Assembly: GCF_000829515.1 (NCBI RefSeq) | Contig: NZ_JXRR01000017.1 | Coordinates: forward strand, 124,001-188,000 | Length of the DNA stretch: 64,000 bases | Direction: 5' to 3' | Source: Jeotgalibacillus campisalis | GTDB lineage: Bacteria > Bacillota > Bacilli > Bacillales > Jeotgalibacillaceae | Part shown: one piece after another, positions 38,759-47,332 of the stretch | How positions within the stretch are numbered: the stretch's first letter is position 1 | Layout of the letters: every line of letters begins with the position of its first letter | Program-made: the position numbers and the translations under genes | The notes under the pieces: model-generated | Databases searched by the model: none | What the model was told of the DNA's origin: nothing | Seen by the model: the letters and a program-made list of their open reading frames with translations, nothing else

Positions 38759-39508
38759 TTATTTGCTGCATGTAAAAAAGATCCTTTCGCTTGTATCTGT
38801 GGGACTTGCTGCGGTTGAAAAATCCCCATTAACAGCCACAAGTTTAAAACCGGCATCTTTAATCAATGATTTATAATAGTCAATCGGATAGGTCCGTTGT
38901 TTATGAAGTTCATCAAAACGCAGATACCTATCTTGATTGGGATCGTCAAGTACAAAAAAAGATAATTCATGTTCCACGCTTAATGGGTATTCTCCTTCAA
39001 AGGAATTCCAAATATAAGCGATTGAACCATCATCGTAAGTAAATGTCTGGTTGATAAATTGTTCCTGTATTTTAAATGGTGAATGAACATCGAATAGAAG
39101 CAGACCACCATCATTTAACAGCGTGAACATATTTTGAAGTGTTTTTTTCAGCTCTTCTTCTGTTTCAAGATAGTTCAGTGAATCACAAAATATCGTTATC
39201 ATATCAAAAGGGTCAAATCCACCCGCTTCAGCCATATCCTGTTGAAAAAGAGATAGGGGGATTCCGGCCTGCTGCGCTTTATGTGAGGCGACAGCAAGCA
39301 TCGATTCAGAAAGATCAATTCCTGTAACTTCAAAACCATTTTGCGCAATTTGCAGCGTCCATTCTCCGGTACCGCAGCCAACATCGAGCAATCTGATTCC
39401 TTTAGTACCATGTTCATCTCTTTTTTCTAATAGAAATCGGGTCCATTGATCATATGGCATATCACTCATTAGATGATCATAAAAATGGGCAAAACGGCCG
39501 TAGCTCAT
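38759..39508 (-). CDS. yqeM: Class I SAM-dependent methyltransferase YqeM
   Basis: A 249-residue methyltransferase with motif I (LLDVGCGTGEWT, around residue 40) and the usual downstream FDPFDMITIF acidic motif. The substrate is unknown. Its ATG overlaps the last base of rsfS. It is the last gene of the yqeG run. Confidence 0.9.
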   Translation of the reverse strand: MSYGRFAHFYDHLMSDMPYDQWTRFLLEKRDEHGTKGIRLLDVGCGTGEWTLQIAQNGFEVTGIDLSESMLAVASHKAQQAGIPLSLFQQDMAEAGGFDPFDMITIFCDSLNYLETEEELKKTLQNMFTLLNDGGLLLFDVHSPFKIQEQFINQTFTYDDGSIAYIWNSFEGEYPLSVEHELSFFVLDDPNQDRYLRFDELHKQRTYPIDYYKSLIKDAGFKLVAVNGDFSTAASPTDTSERIFFTCSK

Positions 39509-39861
39509 TAGTTAATTTTGCTCGCCAAATCCTCAAGCGGAGCATCTCCCCATAGCTTTTCAAGTTTATAATAGTCCCGTTCTTCTCTATGAAACACGTG
39601 AACCACTACATCACCAAGGTCTACAAGCACCCATCTCGCCTCATCGAAGCCTTCAATGCGTTTAATCGCATAGCCATCTTCCTCTGCACGATCCTTTACT
39701 TCCTTTGCAATCGCCTGAACCTGTTTATCCGAATTTCCGTGACAGATTACAAAATAATCCGCAATTAAGGAAATTCCATTCATATTTAGCGCAACAATAT
39801 CCTCTGCCCGTTTATCGTCCGCAGCCGTATAGGCAAGTTTTAATAATTCAGTTTGGTTCAT
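39508..39861 (-). CDS. rsfS: Ribosomal silencing factor RsfS
   Basis: Binds protein L14 of the large subunit and blocks subunit joining when nutrients run out. The 117-residue protein shows the family core (IADYFVICHGNSDKQVQAIA and a DLGDVVVHVF segment). It overlaps yqeK by 14 bases. Confidence 0.95.
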   Translation of the reverse strand: MNQTELLKLAYTAADDKRAEDIVALNMNGISLIADYFVICHGNSDKQVQAIAKEVKDRAEEDGYAIKRIEGFDEARWVLVDLGDVVVHVFHREERDYYKLEKLWGDAPLEDLASKIN

Positions 39862-40432
39862 ATTTATTTTTCTCCTTTTGTAGCATCACGTCGTTATAAC
39901 ACTCTAAAGTATCAGGAAAGATGCGCTGTTTTTTTTGTAATAAAAATAAAATGGATTGTTTAACTGCTTTTCTAAGAGCTTTTTCCAGGTCGTCGTATGC
40001 AAGTGCTCTCACTTCTTCTACACCTGCGAATTTTCTTCCGGGTTCAATATAATCAGCAAGATAAATAATTTTTTCAAGCAGGCTCATATCCGCTCTGCCA
40101 GTTGTGTGATAGCGGATTGCATTCAATATATCCTGTGATTCAATATTTAAGGTCACTTTTGCCAAATAGGAACCGACCGGTGCATGCCACAACTCATGAT
40201 GGAAAAGCAGCAGCCTGGAATCGAACTTTTCCTGTTCAATAATTTTTTTCATATCGTCTCTGCTATGATGCTTTGCAATGTCATGCACAATTGCTGCCAT
40301 TTCGGCCTGCTTAACATCTGCTCCATGTTTAACAGCCAAAGCTTTTGCTGTTTCCACGACACCTAATGTGTGCTCAAATCTTCTTTCTGGAAGTATCTCT
40401 TTTACATAAACTAAAGCTTCTTCACAATTCAT
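39848..40432 (-). CDS. yqeK: HD-domain Ap4A hydrolase YqeK
   Basis: Symmetrical diadenosine tetraphosphate hydrolase of the HD superfamily, which degrades alarmone-like Ap4A. The 194-residue protein has H21, the HD pair H50-D51 (VHDIAKHH) and further histidines (FHHELWHAP) for metal binding. It overlaps nadD by 11 bases. Confidence 0.93.
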   Translation of the reverse strand: MNCEEALVYVKEILPERRFEHTLGVVETAKALAVKHGADVKQAEMAAIVHDIAKHHSRDDMKKIIEQEKFDSRLLLFHHELWHAPVGSYLAKVTLNIESQDILNAIRYHTTGRADMSLLEKIIYLADYIEPGRKFAGVEEVRALAYDDLEKALRKAVKQSILFLLQKKQRIFPDTLECYNDVMLQKEKNKYEPN

Positions 40433-40997
40433 ATAATCCCTCCATGTTTATATAGTCATAAACCTTTTGCGGAAGTAAGAAAGTAGAATCTTTTTTATTA
40501 TTGAGCCGATCTCTAATCAATGTAGAAGAAAGGTCAATCATTGGTGATTGAAGCATTAGGACCGGGTATTCAGTCTTTCCTTCATAACCGGGACGCACAA
40601 AACCGGCAAATTGAACCTGATGAACCAGATCTTCAATTCTATACCAGCTGGGGAGGTAATCAATCATATCTCCGCCAATTAAAAAGATAAACTCAGTTTC
40701 AGGTTCTATATCCTTTAATTGTATAATTGTATCATACGTATAGGACAAACCTGAGCGTTCGAATTCGATTAATTCTAATTTAAAATATTCAATGTCTTCT
40801 ATTGCCAGTTGAATCATCCGGATTCTTTGATCATCTTTTACTTGTAAATCCCTGCTCTTATGAGGTGGTTTTGCACTTGGCATGAATCTGACTTCGTCGA
40901 GTTTTAATTCATGATAAGCTTCATTAGCCATAATTAAATGACCAATATGCAGCGGGTTAAACGTTCCTCCGAGTATTCCCACTTTTTTTGGTTTCAT
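40422..40997 (-). CDS. nadD: Nicotinate-nucleotide adenylyltransferase
   Basis: Makes deamido-NAD from nicotinate mononucleotide and ATP. The 191-residue enzyme has the nucleotidyltransferase motif GGTFNPLHIGH at residues 10-20 and the SSTLIRDR motif near residue 160. One-base overlap with the yqeI stop. Confidence 0.96.
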   Translation of the reverse strand: MKPKKVGILGGTFNPLHIGHLIMANEAYHELKLDEVRFMPSAKPPHKSRDLQVKDDQRIRMIQLAIEDIEYFKLELIEFERSGLSYTYDTIIQLKDIEPETEFIFLIGGDMIDYLPSWYRIEDLVHQVQFAGFVRPGYEGKTEYPVLMLQSPMIDLSSTLIRDRLNNKKDSTFLLPQKVYDYINMEGLYEL

Positions 40998-41296
40998 TAT
41001 TTGACCTTAGGAAGTTCCAGTTTTTTATTTTCTACGGACTCTTTGTATGCCACGATGATGCTGCCGATCTGCTGGACGATCTCACAATTCGTTCCTTCGC
41101 AAATCACTTCTGCTACTTCATCTTTGTCTTGTTCACAATTTTGAAGAATGCTGATTTTAATCAGCTCTCTTGCTTCTAATGCTTCACCTATCTGCTTAAT
41201 CATATTTTCATTAACCCCGCCTTTTCCTACCTGAAAAATAGGTGAAAGATGGTGTGCCTCTGCTCGTAAAAATCTTTTTTGCTTTCCAGTTAACAT
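40997..41296 (-). CDS. yqeI: CRM-domain RNA-binding protein YqeI/YhbY
   Basis: A 99-residue single CRM-domain protein associated with assembly of the large ribosomal subunit. It begins MLTGKQKRFLRAEAH and contains the GKGGVN motif (residues 25-30) of the domain. ATG 41296 follows AGGAGGAACATC; the longer frame upstream runs inside aroE. It overlaps aroE by seven bases. Confidence 0.95.
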   Translation of the reverse strand: MLTGKQKRFLRAEAHHLSPIFQVGKGGVNENMIKQIGEALEARELIKISILQNCEQDKDEVAEVICEGTNCEIVQQIGSIIVAYKESVENKKLELPKVK

Positions 41297-42135
41297 GATG
41301 TTCCTCCTAGTTGTTTTGTAATCCTGCTGACAGCTTTGTCTGTGTCCGGGTTTGTACCGGTCCACTGATGGAATGCCAGGGCACCTTGATGAACAAACAT
41401 CCCTACACCGTTTAATGTGTCAGCACCGTGCTTTTTTGCTTCTCTTAGAAAAGCTGTCTCAAGCGGATTATAAATAATATCAGCTGCAAGTGTACAATTC
41501 TTCATTTTGGTAACGTCTATTGGCATATTTTCCACATGAGGAAACATACCAACTGAGGTTGTATTAATCACGATGTCAAATGTTGAGAGCAATTTCTCGC
41601 ATTCCCTTATTGTTATTGCCTGAGCTTTTTTATTGGTTTTTATGGACTGGATCAGAGATAGAGCTCTTTCTTCAGTCCGGTTAGCAACAGCAAGATGTGC
41701 AGGTTCGAGCTTAGCAAGAGCGTGAAAAATACCTTTTGCTGCTCCTCCTGCTCCTATAAGCAAGATGGATGATTGCTGAATCTCCTTCAGTGTTCTCTTT
41801 TCATAAAGGGATTCCACAAACCCTGCTCCGTCTGTATTACTGCCAATCAGTTTTCCCTGTTGGTTTATAACTGTATTAACAGCACCAATTAATTTTGCAT
41901 CTTCTTCAACCTGATCAAGAAGGGGAATAATTGCTTCTTTAAAAGGAATCGTTACATTCCAGCCGGTAAAATTCAGGGCTTTCATTCCTCTTACTGCTTC
42001 TTCTAATCGGTTTGGATCAATTTCAAAAGGGACATATTTTCCATCTATTCCTTCCTCCTCAAACCAGTGATTATGCATATGAGGCGACCTGGAATGCGCT
42101 ATCGGATTTCCTATGACTCCGAACAATGACGTCAC
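41290..42135 (-). CDS. aroE: Shikimate dehydrogenase
   Basis: NADPH-dependent reduction of 3-dehydroshikimate in aromatic amino acid synthesis. The 281-residue protein has the shikimate-binding SRSPHMHN segment near residue 14, NVTIPFKE near residue 60 with the catalytic lysine, and the nucleotide loop GAGGAAKG near residue 127. Part of the yqeG operon. Confidence 0.95.
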   Translation of the reverse strand: MTSLFGVIGNPIAHSRSPHMHNHWFEEEGIDGKYVPFEIDPNRLEEAVRGMKALNFTGWNVTIPFKEAIIPLLDQVEEDAKLIGAVNTVINQQGKLIGSNTDGAGFVESLYEKRTLKEIQQSSILLIGAGGAAKGIFHALAKLEPAHLAVANRTEERALSLIQSIKTNKKAQAITIRECEKLLSTFDIVINTTSVGMFPHVENMPIDVTKMKNCTLAADIIYNPLETAFLREAKKHGADTLNGVGMFVHQGALAFHQWTGTNPDTDKAVSRITKQLGGTSC

Positions 42136-42152
42136 TTTTTCCCCTCCTGACG

Positions 42153-43259
42153 TTAAATAAGTGATTTTCTTATCAAGACGCTGACTCCCTTAGGTGCATA
42201 AGCAGCTACTTTTGCTCCTTTTTCATTTATCGTAATCCAGCCTAAACCGGAGTAAACGATGTCCATTTTTTCTTCTTTAATCATAAATTCATGACGCACG
42301 AGTTCAGGGAAGCTTTCTGCATCTTCAGCACGCGGAGGCGACAGCAGCTCTCCTTTATGACGGGCATAGAGATCATCGGCTTTTTCAAGTTTCGTCCTGT
42401 GAATTTCCAATTCGTTAGAAACATAACAAGTAAACGACTTTCTCCCGCCGCTAAGATAATCAAACCGGGCAAGTCCTCCGATAAACAAAGTTTGCTCTTC
42501 ATTTAATTGAAAGATTTTCGGCTTCATTTCTTTTCTGGGTATTACCTGTTTAAGATCCTTTTTATTGATGACATGCGCCATTTGATCCCGATTGATAATT
42601 CCAGGAGTATCTATGATGGCCTGCCCGTCGTCTAAAGGTATTTCAATCATATCTAAGGTTGTCCCAGGAAATTGGGAAGTGGTTATCACATCTTGTTCTC
42701 CTGTAACCTCTTTAATAACTCGATTTATAAATGTAGATTTGCCTACATTTGTACATCCGACTATATAAACATCTTTTCCGTTTCTTTGCTTCTCGATTGA
42801 AGCAAGCGCTTCTTTTATGTGATGACCTTTTTCTGCACTGCATAAAAGAACATCGATCGGCTTTAATCCGTGCTGCTTGGCTTCATATTTCATCCAATTA
42901 ATTAATTTATTCGGCTTTACCGACTTAGGAAGAACATCCGATTTATTGCCTATTAAAAGCACAGGATTATTTCCGACAAAACGGTGCAGACCATTTAAGA
43001 AGCTGCCATTAAAATCGACAATATCTACAACTTTTACAATAAGAGCATCCACTTGTCCGAGTCCATTTAAAATTTTCAGGAAATCATCGTCTGTTAGAGC
43101 TACATCCTGAACTTCATTGTAATGCTTTAATCGGAAACAGCGCTGACAAATTATCTGATCTTTTTCGAGACTTGAAGGCGGAGCATAGCCGATCCCTTCT
43201 TTTTCCTCTGTTTGAATCTCCACGCCGCAGCCAATACAACTGATCGTTACTTCACTCAC
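42153..43259 (-). CDS. yqeH: Ribosome biogenesis GTPase YqeH
   Basis: Circularly permuted GTPase needed for 30S subunit assembly. The 368-residue protein starts with a four-cysteine zinc finger (C8, C11, C38, C41). The GTPase motifs occur in permuted order: NKSD 105-108 (G4), SAEK 141-144 (G5), GCTNVGKST 168-176 (G1), DTPG 217-220 (G3). GTG 43259 is taken as the start because GGGAGG precedes it and the family starts there. It overlaps the yqeG stop by four bases. Confidence 0.95.
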   Translation of the reverse strand: MSEVTISCIGCGVEIQTEEKEGIGYAPPSSLEKDQIICQRCFRLKHYNEVQDVALTDDDFLKILNGLGQVDALIVKVVDIVDFNGSFLNGLHRFVGNNPVLLIGNKSDVLPKSVKPNKLINWMKYEAKQHGLKPIDVLLCSAEKGHHIKEALASIEKQRNGKDVYIVGCTNVGKSTFINRVIKEVTGEQDVITTSQFPGTTLDMIEIPLDDGQAIIDTPGIINRDQMAHVINKKDLKQVIPRKEMKPKIFQLNEEQTLFIGGLARFDYLSGGRKSFTCYVSNELEIHRTKLEKADDLYARHKGELLSPPRAEDAESFPELVRHEFMIKEEKMDIVYSGLGWITINEKGAKVAAYAPKGVSVLIRKSLI

Positions 43260-43777
43260 TTCGGGTCCTCCCATTGAATCATATTCTTCCGTTTAAAAAA
43301 TTTTAAAATTCTTCTTTCAACTCTTCTATTTATTCTAGTAAAAAACCCATCTGTTTTCGCAACCGGTACAACCAATATCGTATAAAGTTTATTTCTATTT
43401 CCGCCTAACACATCTGTCAGCAGCTGGTCCCCGATCACAACCGTCTCTTCTTTTCTGACATTCATATCTTTTATTGCTTGTCTGAATGCTTTTCCTCGCG
43501 GCTTTCGGGCATGATAAATAAACGGCACACCAATTGGATCTGAAAAAGCAGAGACCCTTAGCTGATTATTATTAGATACAATCGTAACGAGAATATCGTT
43601 TTTCTGCATGGACTCAAGCCACTCTAAAAGTCTTGGAGTGGCATTCTTTCTATCCCATTCCACCAATGTATTATCAAGATCAGTGATGATCGCCTTTATT
43701 CCCTGATTCTTTAATTTTTGCGGAGTAATTTCAAATACACTTGCAACAAACTCATTGGGTAAAAATAATTTAATCAC
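43256..43777 (-). CDS. yqeG: YqeG family HAD IIIA-type phosphatase
   Basis: A 173-residue HAD hydrolase; relatives include phosphatidylglycerophosphate phosphatases of the Gep4 kind, but the bacterial substrate is unproven. The catalytic DLDNTL motif holds D33 and D35; a KPRGKAF motif III and GDQLLTDV motif IV are intact. It is the first gene of the run ending at yqeM, behind a strong promoter. Confidence 0.93.
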   Translation of the reverse strand: MIKLFLPNEFVASVFEITPQKLKNQGIKAIITDLDNTLVEWDRKNATPRLLEWLESMQKNDILVTIVSNNNQLRVSAFSDPIGVPFIYHARKPRGKAFRQAIKDMNVRKEETVVIGDQLLTDVLGGNRNKLYTILVVPVAKTDGFFTRINRRVERRILKFFKRKNMIQWEDPK

Positions 43778-43808
43778 ATCGATTCACCTCTTTTAGCTTT
43801 AAGTACTA

Positions 43809-43837
43809 ATAATACAGCATCTTTTAAAGGATATCAA
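43809..43837 (-). promoter_or_regulatory. Sigma-A promoter of the yqeG-yqeM operon
   Basis: TTGATA (43837-43832), a 17-base spacer and TATTAT (43814-43809), with a TG immediately upstream of the -10. It lies 30 bases before the yqeG start. Confidence 0.75.
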
Positions 43838-43898
43838 AACCATCTCAAAAAAATTAAATGAGAAGAATCGTTCGACAAAATCTGTCAATTTTTAAAAA

Positions 43899-43996
43899 TG
43901 TGGATAACTCGCTTGTAAAATTTACTATGATGCTGTTGATGACAACATAGATATCTACATGTTGCACACAGCTTATCCACTGAAGCCTGTGGATAA
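43899..43996 (+). promoter_or_regulatory. Cluster of three DnaA boxes upstream of sda
   Basis: Perfect TGTGGATAA at 43899-43907 and 43988-43996, and TTATCCACT (one mismatch) at 43973-43981. DnaA control of sda is established in B. subtilis, where such boxes lie at this gene. Confidence 0.88.
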
Positions 43997-44068
43997 GAGG
44001 AACAGTTGTTCTTTCAAAAACGATCTGCTAATCTAATATTACCAGCTTATTCGAAAGGAGTAATACCA

Positions 44069-44197
44069 ATGGACAAACTACCATTGCACTTGTTAATGGA
44101 GGCTCTCTCAGAAGCAAAAAGACTTAACTTATCCGACGATTTTATCAAACTTATTCAAGAAGCAATTGAAAAAAGATCGATGACATTAACTCTTTAA
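44069..44197 (+). CDS. sda: Sporulation checkpoint inhibitor Sda
   Basis: Small helical-hairpin protein that binds sporulation histidine kinases such as KinA and stops initiation of sporulation while DNA replication is incomplete. The 42-residue product (MDKLPLHLLMEALSEAKRLNL, then DFIKLIQEAIEKRS) keeps the Sda pattern. AAAGGAG lies nine bases before ATG 44069; the longer in-frame start at 44006 overlaps the control region. DnaA boxes lie just upstream. It has the short form of the tail. Confidence 0.9.
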   Translation: MDKLPLHLLMEALSEAKRLNLSDDFIKLIQEAIEKRSMTLTL

Positions 44198-44940
44198 CCC
44201 CCAGAGGACGTATTAAAACGTTTGAATGCCATGTATGATTGAAGATGGTTTCCGGATTATGTTGTTTCCAGAAGCAAGTTTTACTACTCAAGTGACAAAC
44301 TGCGGCAGCTCTAATTCACCTTTTTTCCCCTGTTCTTACGTGTGTTTTCTAATTAAGTTTACAACACCGCCCTGATTCACTAAAGACACAATACCTAAGC
44401 AATGTCGAAAACTCAGACGTCATCAGAGAGATTCTGATCACAGTCCGTTCTTTAAGAGGAACACCATATGGTTGTCTGGACAGGCTGTTTGAATTAAATG
44501 CCGTGCTCCCTTGCCACCTGTTACAGATGATCGATCAGATTGATGTGTATACAACAATGATTCTCTTCTCCGCCATTCCCCTTCTTCGCATAGCTCAAAT
44601 ACCTCTATTGTACCGTTATCACTTTTTTTTGACTTTACACCATACAGCGAGAACGATTCTTAAAATTCGGTTCTGCCGTCATCAGGTACTAAAATTCATG
44701 AAACCATCAAGTCCAGTGAACTTTGGGAGTAAATAAAATCTGATAATAATTAACAGCTATTTGTCATGAAGTCAATTTCAATTGTTTACATCAAAACGGT
44801 CTGGAAATTGTCATTATTTTTGTACTGCAAGGAGATAACGCAGATAAATTTAATGTACTGAACTATTATTATGTTCGTTATTTGGACAAATTTCCCGAAT
44901 AATAATCTCCATATCATATCCTTCCTCCAAATTTCGAGGT
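44198..44940. other. Intergenic stretch sda-pssA without a convincing gene
   Basis: About 750 bases. Open frames exist on both strands, including a 73-codon minus frame without a good start (44441-44659) and a second minus frame (about 44360-44560), but none has a ribosome site and a recognisable product. It may be a decayed gene. A short minus ORF with a strong ribosome site is listed separately at 44786-44917. Confidence 0.4.
44786..44917 (-). CDS. Possible 43-residue hydrophobic peptide
   Basis: Unrecognised. The reading frame begins MIWRLLFGKFVQ and is rich in isoleucine. Its only strong support is a GGAGG six bases upstream of ATG 44917. A TTGTTA/TAATTA pair lies upstream on the minus strand but the -10 is poor. 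An alternative ATG at 44912 in another frame would make a 20-residue peptide. It may be a remnant of a lost gene. Confidence 0.25.
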   Translation of the reverse strand: MIWRLLFGKFVQITNIIIVQYIKFICVISLQYKNNDNFQTVLM

Positions 44941-44950
44941 AATTAGAGTC

Positions 44951-44979
44951 TTAACAATTCTTAACAAAAAGGTTACAAT
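44951..44979 (+). promoter_or_regulatory. Promoter of pssA with TTAACA repeats
   Basis: TTAACA (44951-44956), a 17-base spacer and TACAAT (44974-44979) fit sigma-A. A second TTAACA at 44961-44966 sits within the spacer and TTACAA at 44973-44978 overlaps the -10, giving direct repeats 10 and 12 bases apart. Confidence 0.65.
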
Positions 44980-45016
44980 AATAATACTACTAATTACGGT
45001 TATGAGGAGGACCCGC

Positions 45017-45556
45017 GTGTCATTATTGCAGGTAATTGGTTTCACCTTTAAAAAAGTAAAATCTCAAACAGCAAATGCTTTAACTTTATCCAACCTGGTC
45101 CTTGGTGGTTTTGCTGCTATATACAGCACTGCCGGTCAGTTTTCTTTAGCGGCACTCCTAATTTTTATAGCAGCCTTTATGGATCGATTTGATGGCATGG
45201 CAGCAAGACTTTTAGGAATTGAATCCGAGCTGGGTCGGCAGTTAGACTCCATGAGTGACCTTGTGTCGTTTGGTGTAGCACCTGCACTCTTACTTTATCA
45301 TTCATTTTTGCATGATTACGGAGTCAGCGGTATGGTACTTACCGTTTTTTATATAGGATGCGGTGCCTACAGATTAGCACGGTTTAACTCCAAGGAGCCT
45401 TCGCCTTATTTCGAAGGACTTCCTATAACAGCTGCAGGATGCCTTCTTGCTTTAAGTTTTCTTGCCACACCTCTGCTTAGTGCCGCTTCGCTAATTACAA
45501 TCATTTTTGTTTTATCACTTCTTATGGTTAGTCCTCTTAGAATTAAAAAAATGTAA
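45017..45556 (+). CDS. pssA: CDP-diacylglycerol-serine O-phosphatidyltransferase
   Basis: Makes phosphatidylserine, precursor of phosphatidylethanolamine. The 179-residue membrane protein has the CDP-alcohol phosphatidyltransferase motif D56, D59, G60, A63, R64, G73, D77, D81 and about six membrane helices. GTG 45017 is preferred since GAGGAGG precedes it by six to seven bases; the in-frame ATG at 45002 overlaps that site. Psd is not next to it, unlike in B. subtilis. Confidence 0.9.
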   Translation: MSLLQVIGFTFKKVKSQTANALTLSNLVLGGFAAIYSTAGQFSLAALLIFIAAFMDRFDGMAARLLGIESELGRQLDSMSDLVSFGVAPALLLYHSFLHDYGVSGMVLTVFYIGCGAYRLARFNSKEPSPYFEGLPITAAGCLLALSFLATPLLSAASLITIIFVLSLLMVSPLRIKKM

Positions 45557-45559
45557 GTA

Positions 45560-45592
45560 AAAAGTAGCCTATATTTACAGGCTGCTTTTTTA
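45560..45592 (+). terminator. Terminator after pssA
   Basis: AAAGTAGCCT pairs with AGGCTGCTTT (one wobble) around ATATTTAC, followed by T6. Confidence 0.85.
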
Positions 45593-45837
45593 CGTTATTC
45601 CTAAACTCCCTTCCATTTAAATTGGTTTGTTTGTAGATTTTTAAAATAATTGGATCATACACGATTCCTCTAAAAGATAAAAGCCTTTCCGCTGGTCTAA
45701 ACTAGTTGGAGCATTCGCCGGTCAGTTAGATCGAATGTTCAAAAATGCAAAGAAGCTGAGGCCGATTACGTGTGGACTGGCAAGTTTCTCTTTAACCTTT
45801 CATATAGTCTAATAAAGACGTGAAAGGGGGTCAAATT
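45593..45837 (+). promoter_or_regulatory. Control region of sigK
   Basis: Non-coding. CATACACG at 45656-45663 resembles a sigma-E -10 (CATACAnT) but the -35 is poor. A hairpin (CCTTTCA at 45796-45802 with TGAAAGG at 45821-45827, plus an inner GTCT/AGAC) includes part of the sigK ribosome site. Confidence 0.4.
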
Positions 45838-46551
45838 TTGTCCAGTATCTTATTGGCACTTTTAATGGCAATAGGCGATGGAACCGCTTTAATGGGCTAT
45901 TTTAAGCAGAATGCATTTCCTCAGCCTCTTTCTAAAGAAAAAGAAAAAGAAATGATTGAAAGAACACTTAAGGGTGATGATGAAGCAAGAAGAATATTAA
46001 TTGAACATAACCTCCGACTGGTGGCTCACATCGTGAAGAAATTTGAAAATACAGGGGAATCCAATGAAGATTTAATTTCCATCGGTACCATTGGTCTGAT
46101 AAAAGCAATTGAAAGCTATTCCTTTGAAAAAGGAACAAAATTGGCAACTTATGCAGCACGATGCATCGAAAATGAGATCCTTATGTTTTTAAGGTCTTTG
46201 AAAAAAGTGAAAAAAGATGTCTCTCTTAATGATCCAATCGGTGAAGATAAAGATGGAAATGCCATAAGTCTTATCGACGTTTTACGAGGAGAAGAAGATG
46301 AGCTTGATCAATTAATTCATAATAAAATGAATCAGGAAAAAGTCAGATCGTTTATTAAGTCACTCGAACCCCGCGAAAAAGATGTCATTACACAGCGGTT
46401 TGGTTTAGATGGTTTAGAAGAAAAAACGCAGCGTGAAATTGCCAAAGAGCTTGGCATTTCAAGAAGCTACGTTTCACGAATTGAAAAAAGGGCTTTAATG
46501 AAGCTATTTCATGAGTTTTCACAGGAAGAACGGCTGACCGAAGATTCCTGA
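45838..46551 (+). CDS. sigK: RNA polymerase sigma-K factor precursor (uninterrupted)
   Basis: Late mother-cell sigma factor for coat and cortex genes. The 237-residue pro-protein has a hydrophobic pro-sequence of about 20 residues, expected to be removed before [10 protein letters not shown] by SpoIVFB, followed by regions 2 ([29 protein letters not shown]) and 4 ([23 protein letters not shown]). TTG 45838 is chosen because GAAAGGGGG lies seven bases upstream and it gives the standard pro-sequence length. The gene is continuous; there is no skin element. Convergent with mtnN. Confidence 0.95.
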   Translation: MSSILLALLMAIGDGTALMGYFKQNAFPQPLSKEKEKEMIERTLKGDDEARRILIEHNLRLVAHIVKKFENTGESNEDLISIGTIGLIKAIESYSFEKGTKLATYAARCIENEILMFLRSLKKVKKDVSLNDPIGEDKDGNAISLIDVLRGEEDELDQLIHNKMNQEKVRSFIKSLEPREKDVITQRFGLDGLEEKTQREIAKELGISRSYVSRIEKRALMKLFHEFSQEERLTEDS

Positions 46552-46555
46552 CAGC

Positions 46556-47269
46556 TTATTTTTCAAAATGCTTACCAGAGACATTTTGGATGATGGCCAA
46601 TACAAGATTAGCAGAATTTACGGCTGCTTTCTCCAAGTACTGATCAAAAGATACATTGGATTCTTTTCCGGCAATATCTGAAAGTGATCGGATAATTACA
46701 AAAGGCGTATTATATTGATGCGCTACTTGTGCAATTGAAGCGGCTTCCATTTCAAGCGCCTGCAGATTAATAAATCTGTTTCGAAGCGGTTCAACTTTTT
46801 CAGGATCATTCATAAAGGAATCTCCAGTGGCAATTAATCCATTAATCGTTTGAATGTCTTTAATCGTTGCTGCCTGTTCAGACGCGATTGCCAGCAGAGA
46901 GGGATGTGCTTCAAATGCAGCTGGAAGATTAGGCACCTGGCCATACTCATATCCAAATGCAGTGACATCTACATCGTGGTGGCGGACTTCCGTAGAAATG
47001 ACGATATCTCCTACGTTTAAAGCAGGGTTAAAACCACCTGCAGACCCTGTATTTATAATGATGTCCGGCTGATATCGTTCCTGTAGTATGGTGGTGGTCA
47101 TGGAAGCATTTACTTTCCCTATTCCACTTTTTACAAGCACTACTTCAGTATTACTGATTTTTCCGCTGGTAAATTCACTATTTGCTATAACAATTGTTAC
47201 CGGCTCTTGTATCTTTGAGCGCAGTAACGCTACTTCTTCTTCCATTGCACCAATGACACCTATTTTCAT
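46556..47269 (-). CDS. mtnN: MTA/SAH nucleosidase
   Basis: Hydrolyses 5'-methylthioadenosine and S-adenosylhomocysteine, recycling methylation by-products. The 237-residue protein keeps E12 in the N-terminal [10 protein letters not shown], the NTGSAGG motif and the [11 protein letters not shown] and RSLSDIAG catalytic segments. GATGAGGG precedes ATG 47269. The stop is five bases from the convergent sigK stop, with no terminator in between. Confidence 0.95.
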   Translation of the reverse strand: MKIGVIGAMEEEVALLRSKIQEPVTIVIANSEFTSGKISNTEVVLVKSGIGKVNASMTTTILQERYQPDIIINTGSAGGFNPALNVGDIVISTEVRHHDVDVTAFGYEYGQVPNLPAAFEAHPSLLAIASEQAATIKDIQTINGLIATGDSFMNDPEKVEPLRNRFINLQALEMEAASIAQVAHQYNTPFVIIRSLSDIAGKESNVSFDQYLEKAAVNSANLVLAIIQNVSGKHFEK

Positions 47270-47304
47270 GTTTTTCCCTCATCTCACAAATAATCAAAAC
47301 TGAC

Positions 47305-47332
47305 TTGACTTTACCACACGAATCTCTATAAT
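47305..47332 (+). promoter_or_regulatory. Sigma-A promoter of yrzA
   Basis: TTGACT (47305-47310), a 16-base spacer and a perfect TATAAT (47327-47332). An eight-base inverted repeat, TTTACCAC/GTGGTAAA, at 47310-47317 and 47355-47362 brackets the -10 and start site. Confidence 0.65.

Noticed and set aside
44503-44736. 77-codon plus-strand ORF in the sda-pssA gap
   Set aside because: No ribosome site, odd composition rich in H, L and I, and it lies antisense to more protein-like minus frames.
45838-46551. Possible skin-type element or recombinase at sigK
   Set aside because: sigK reads through regions 2 and 4 without interruption, and no integrase gene is nearby.
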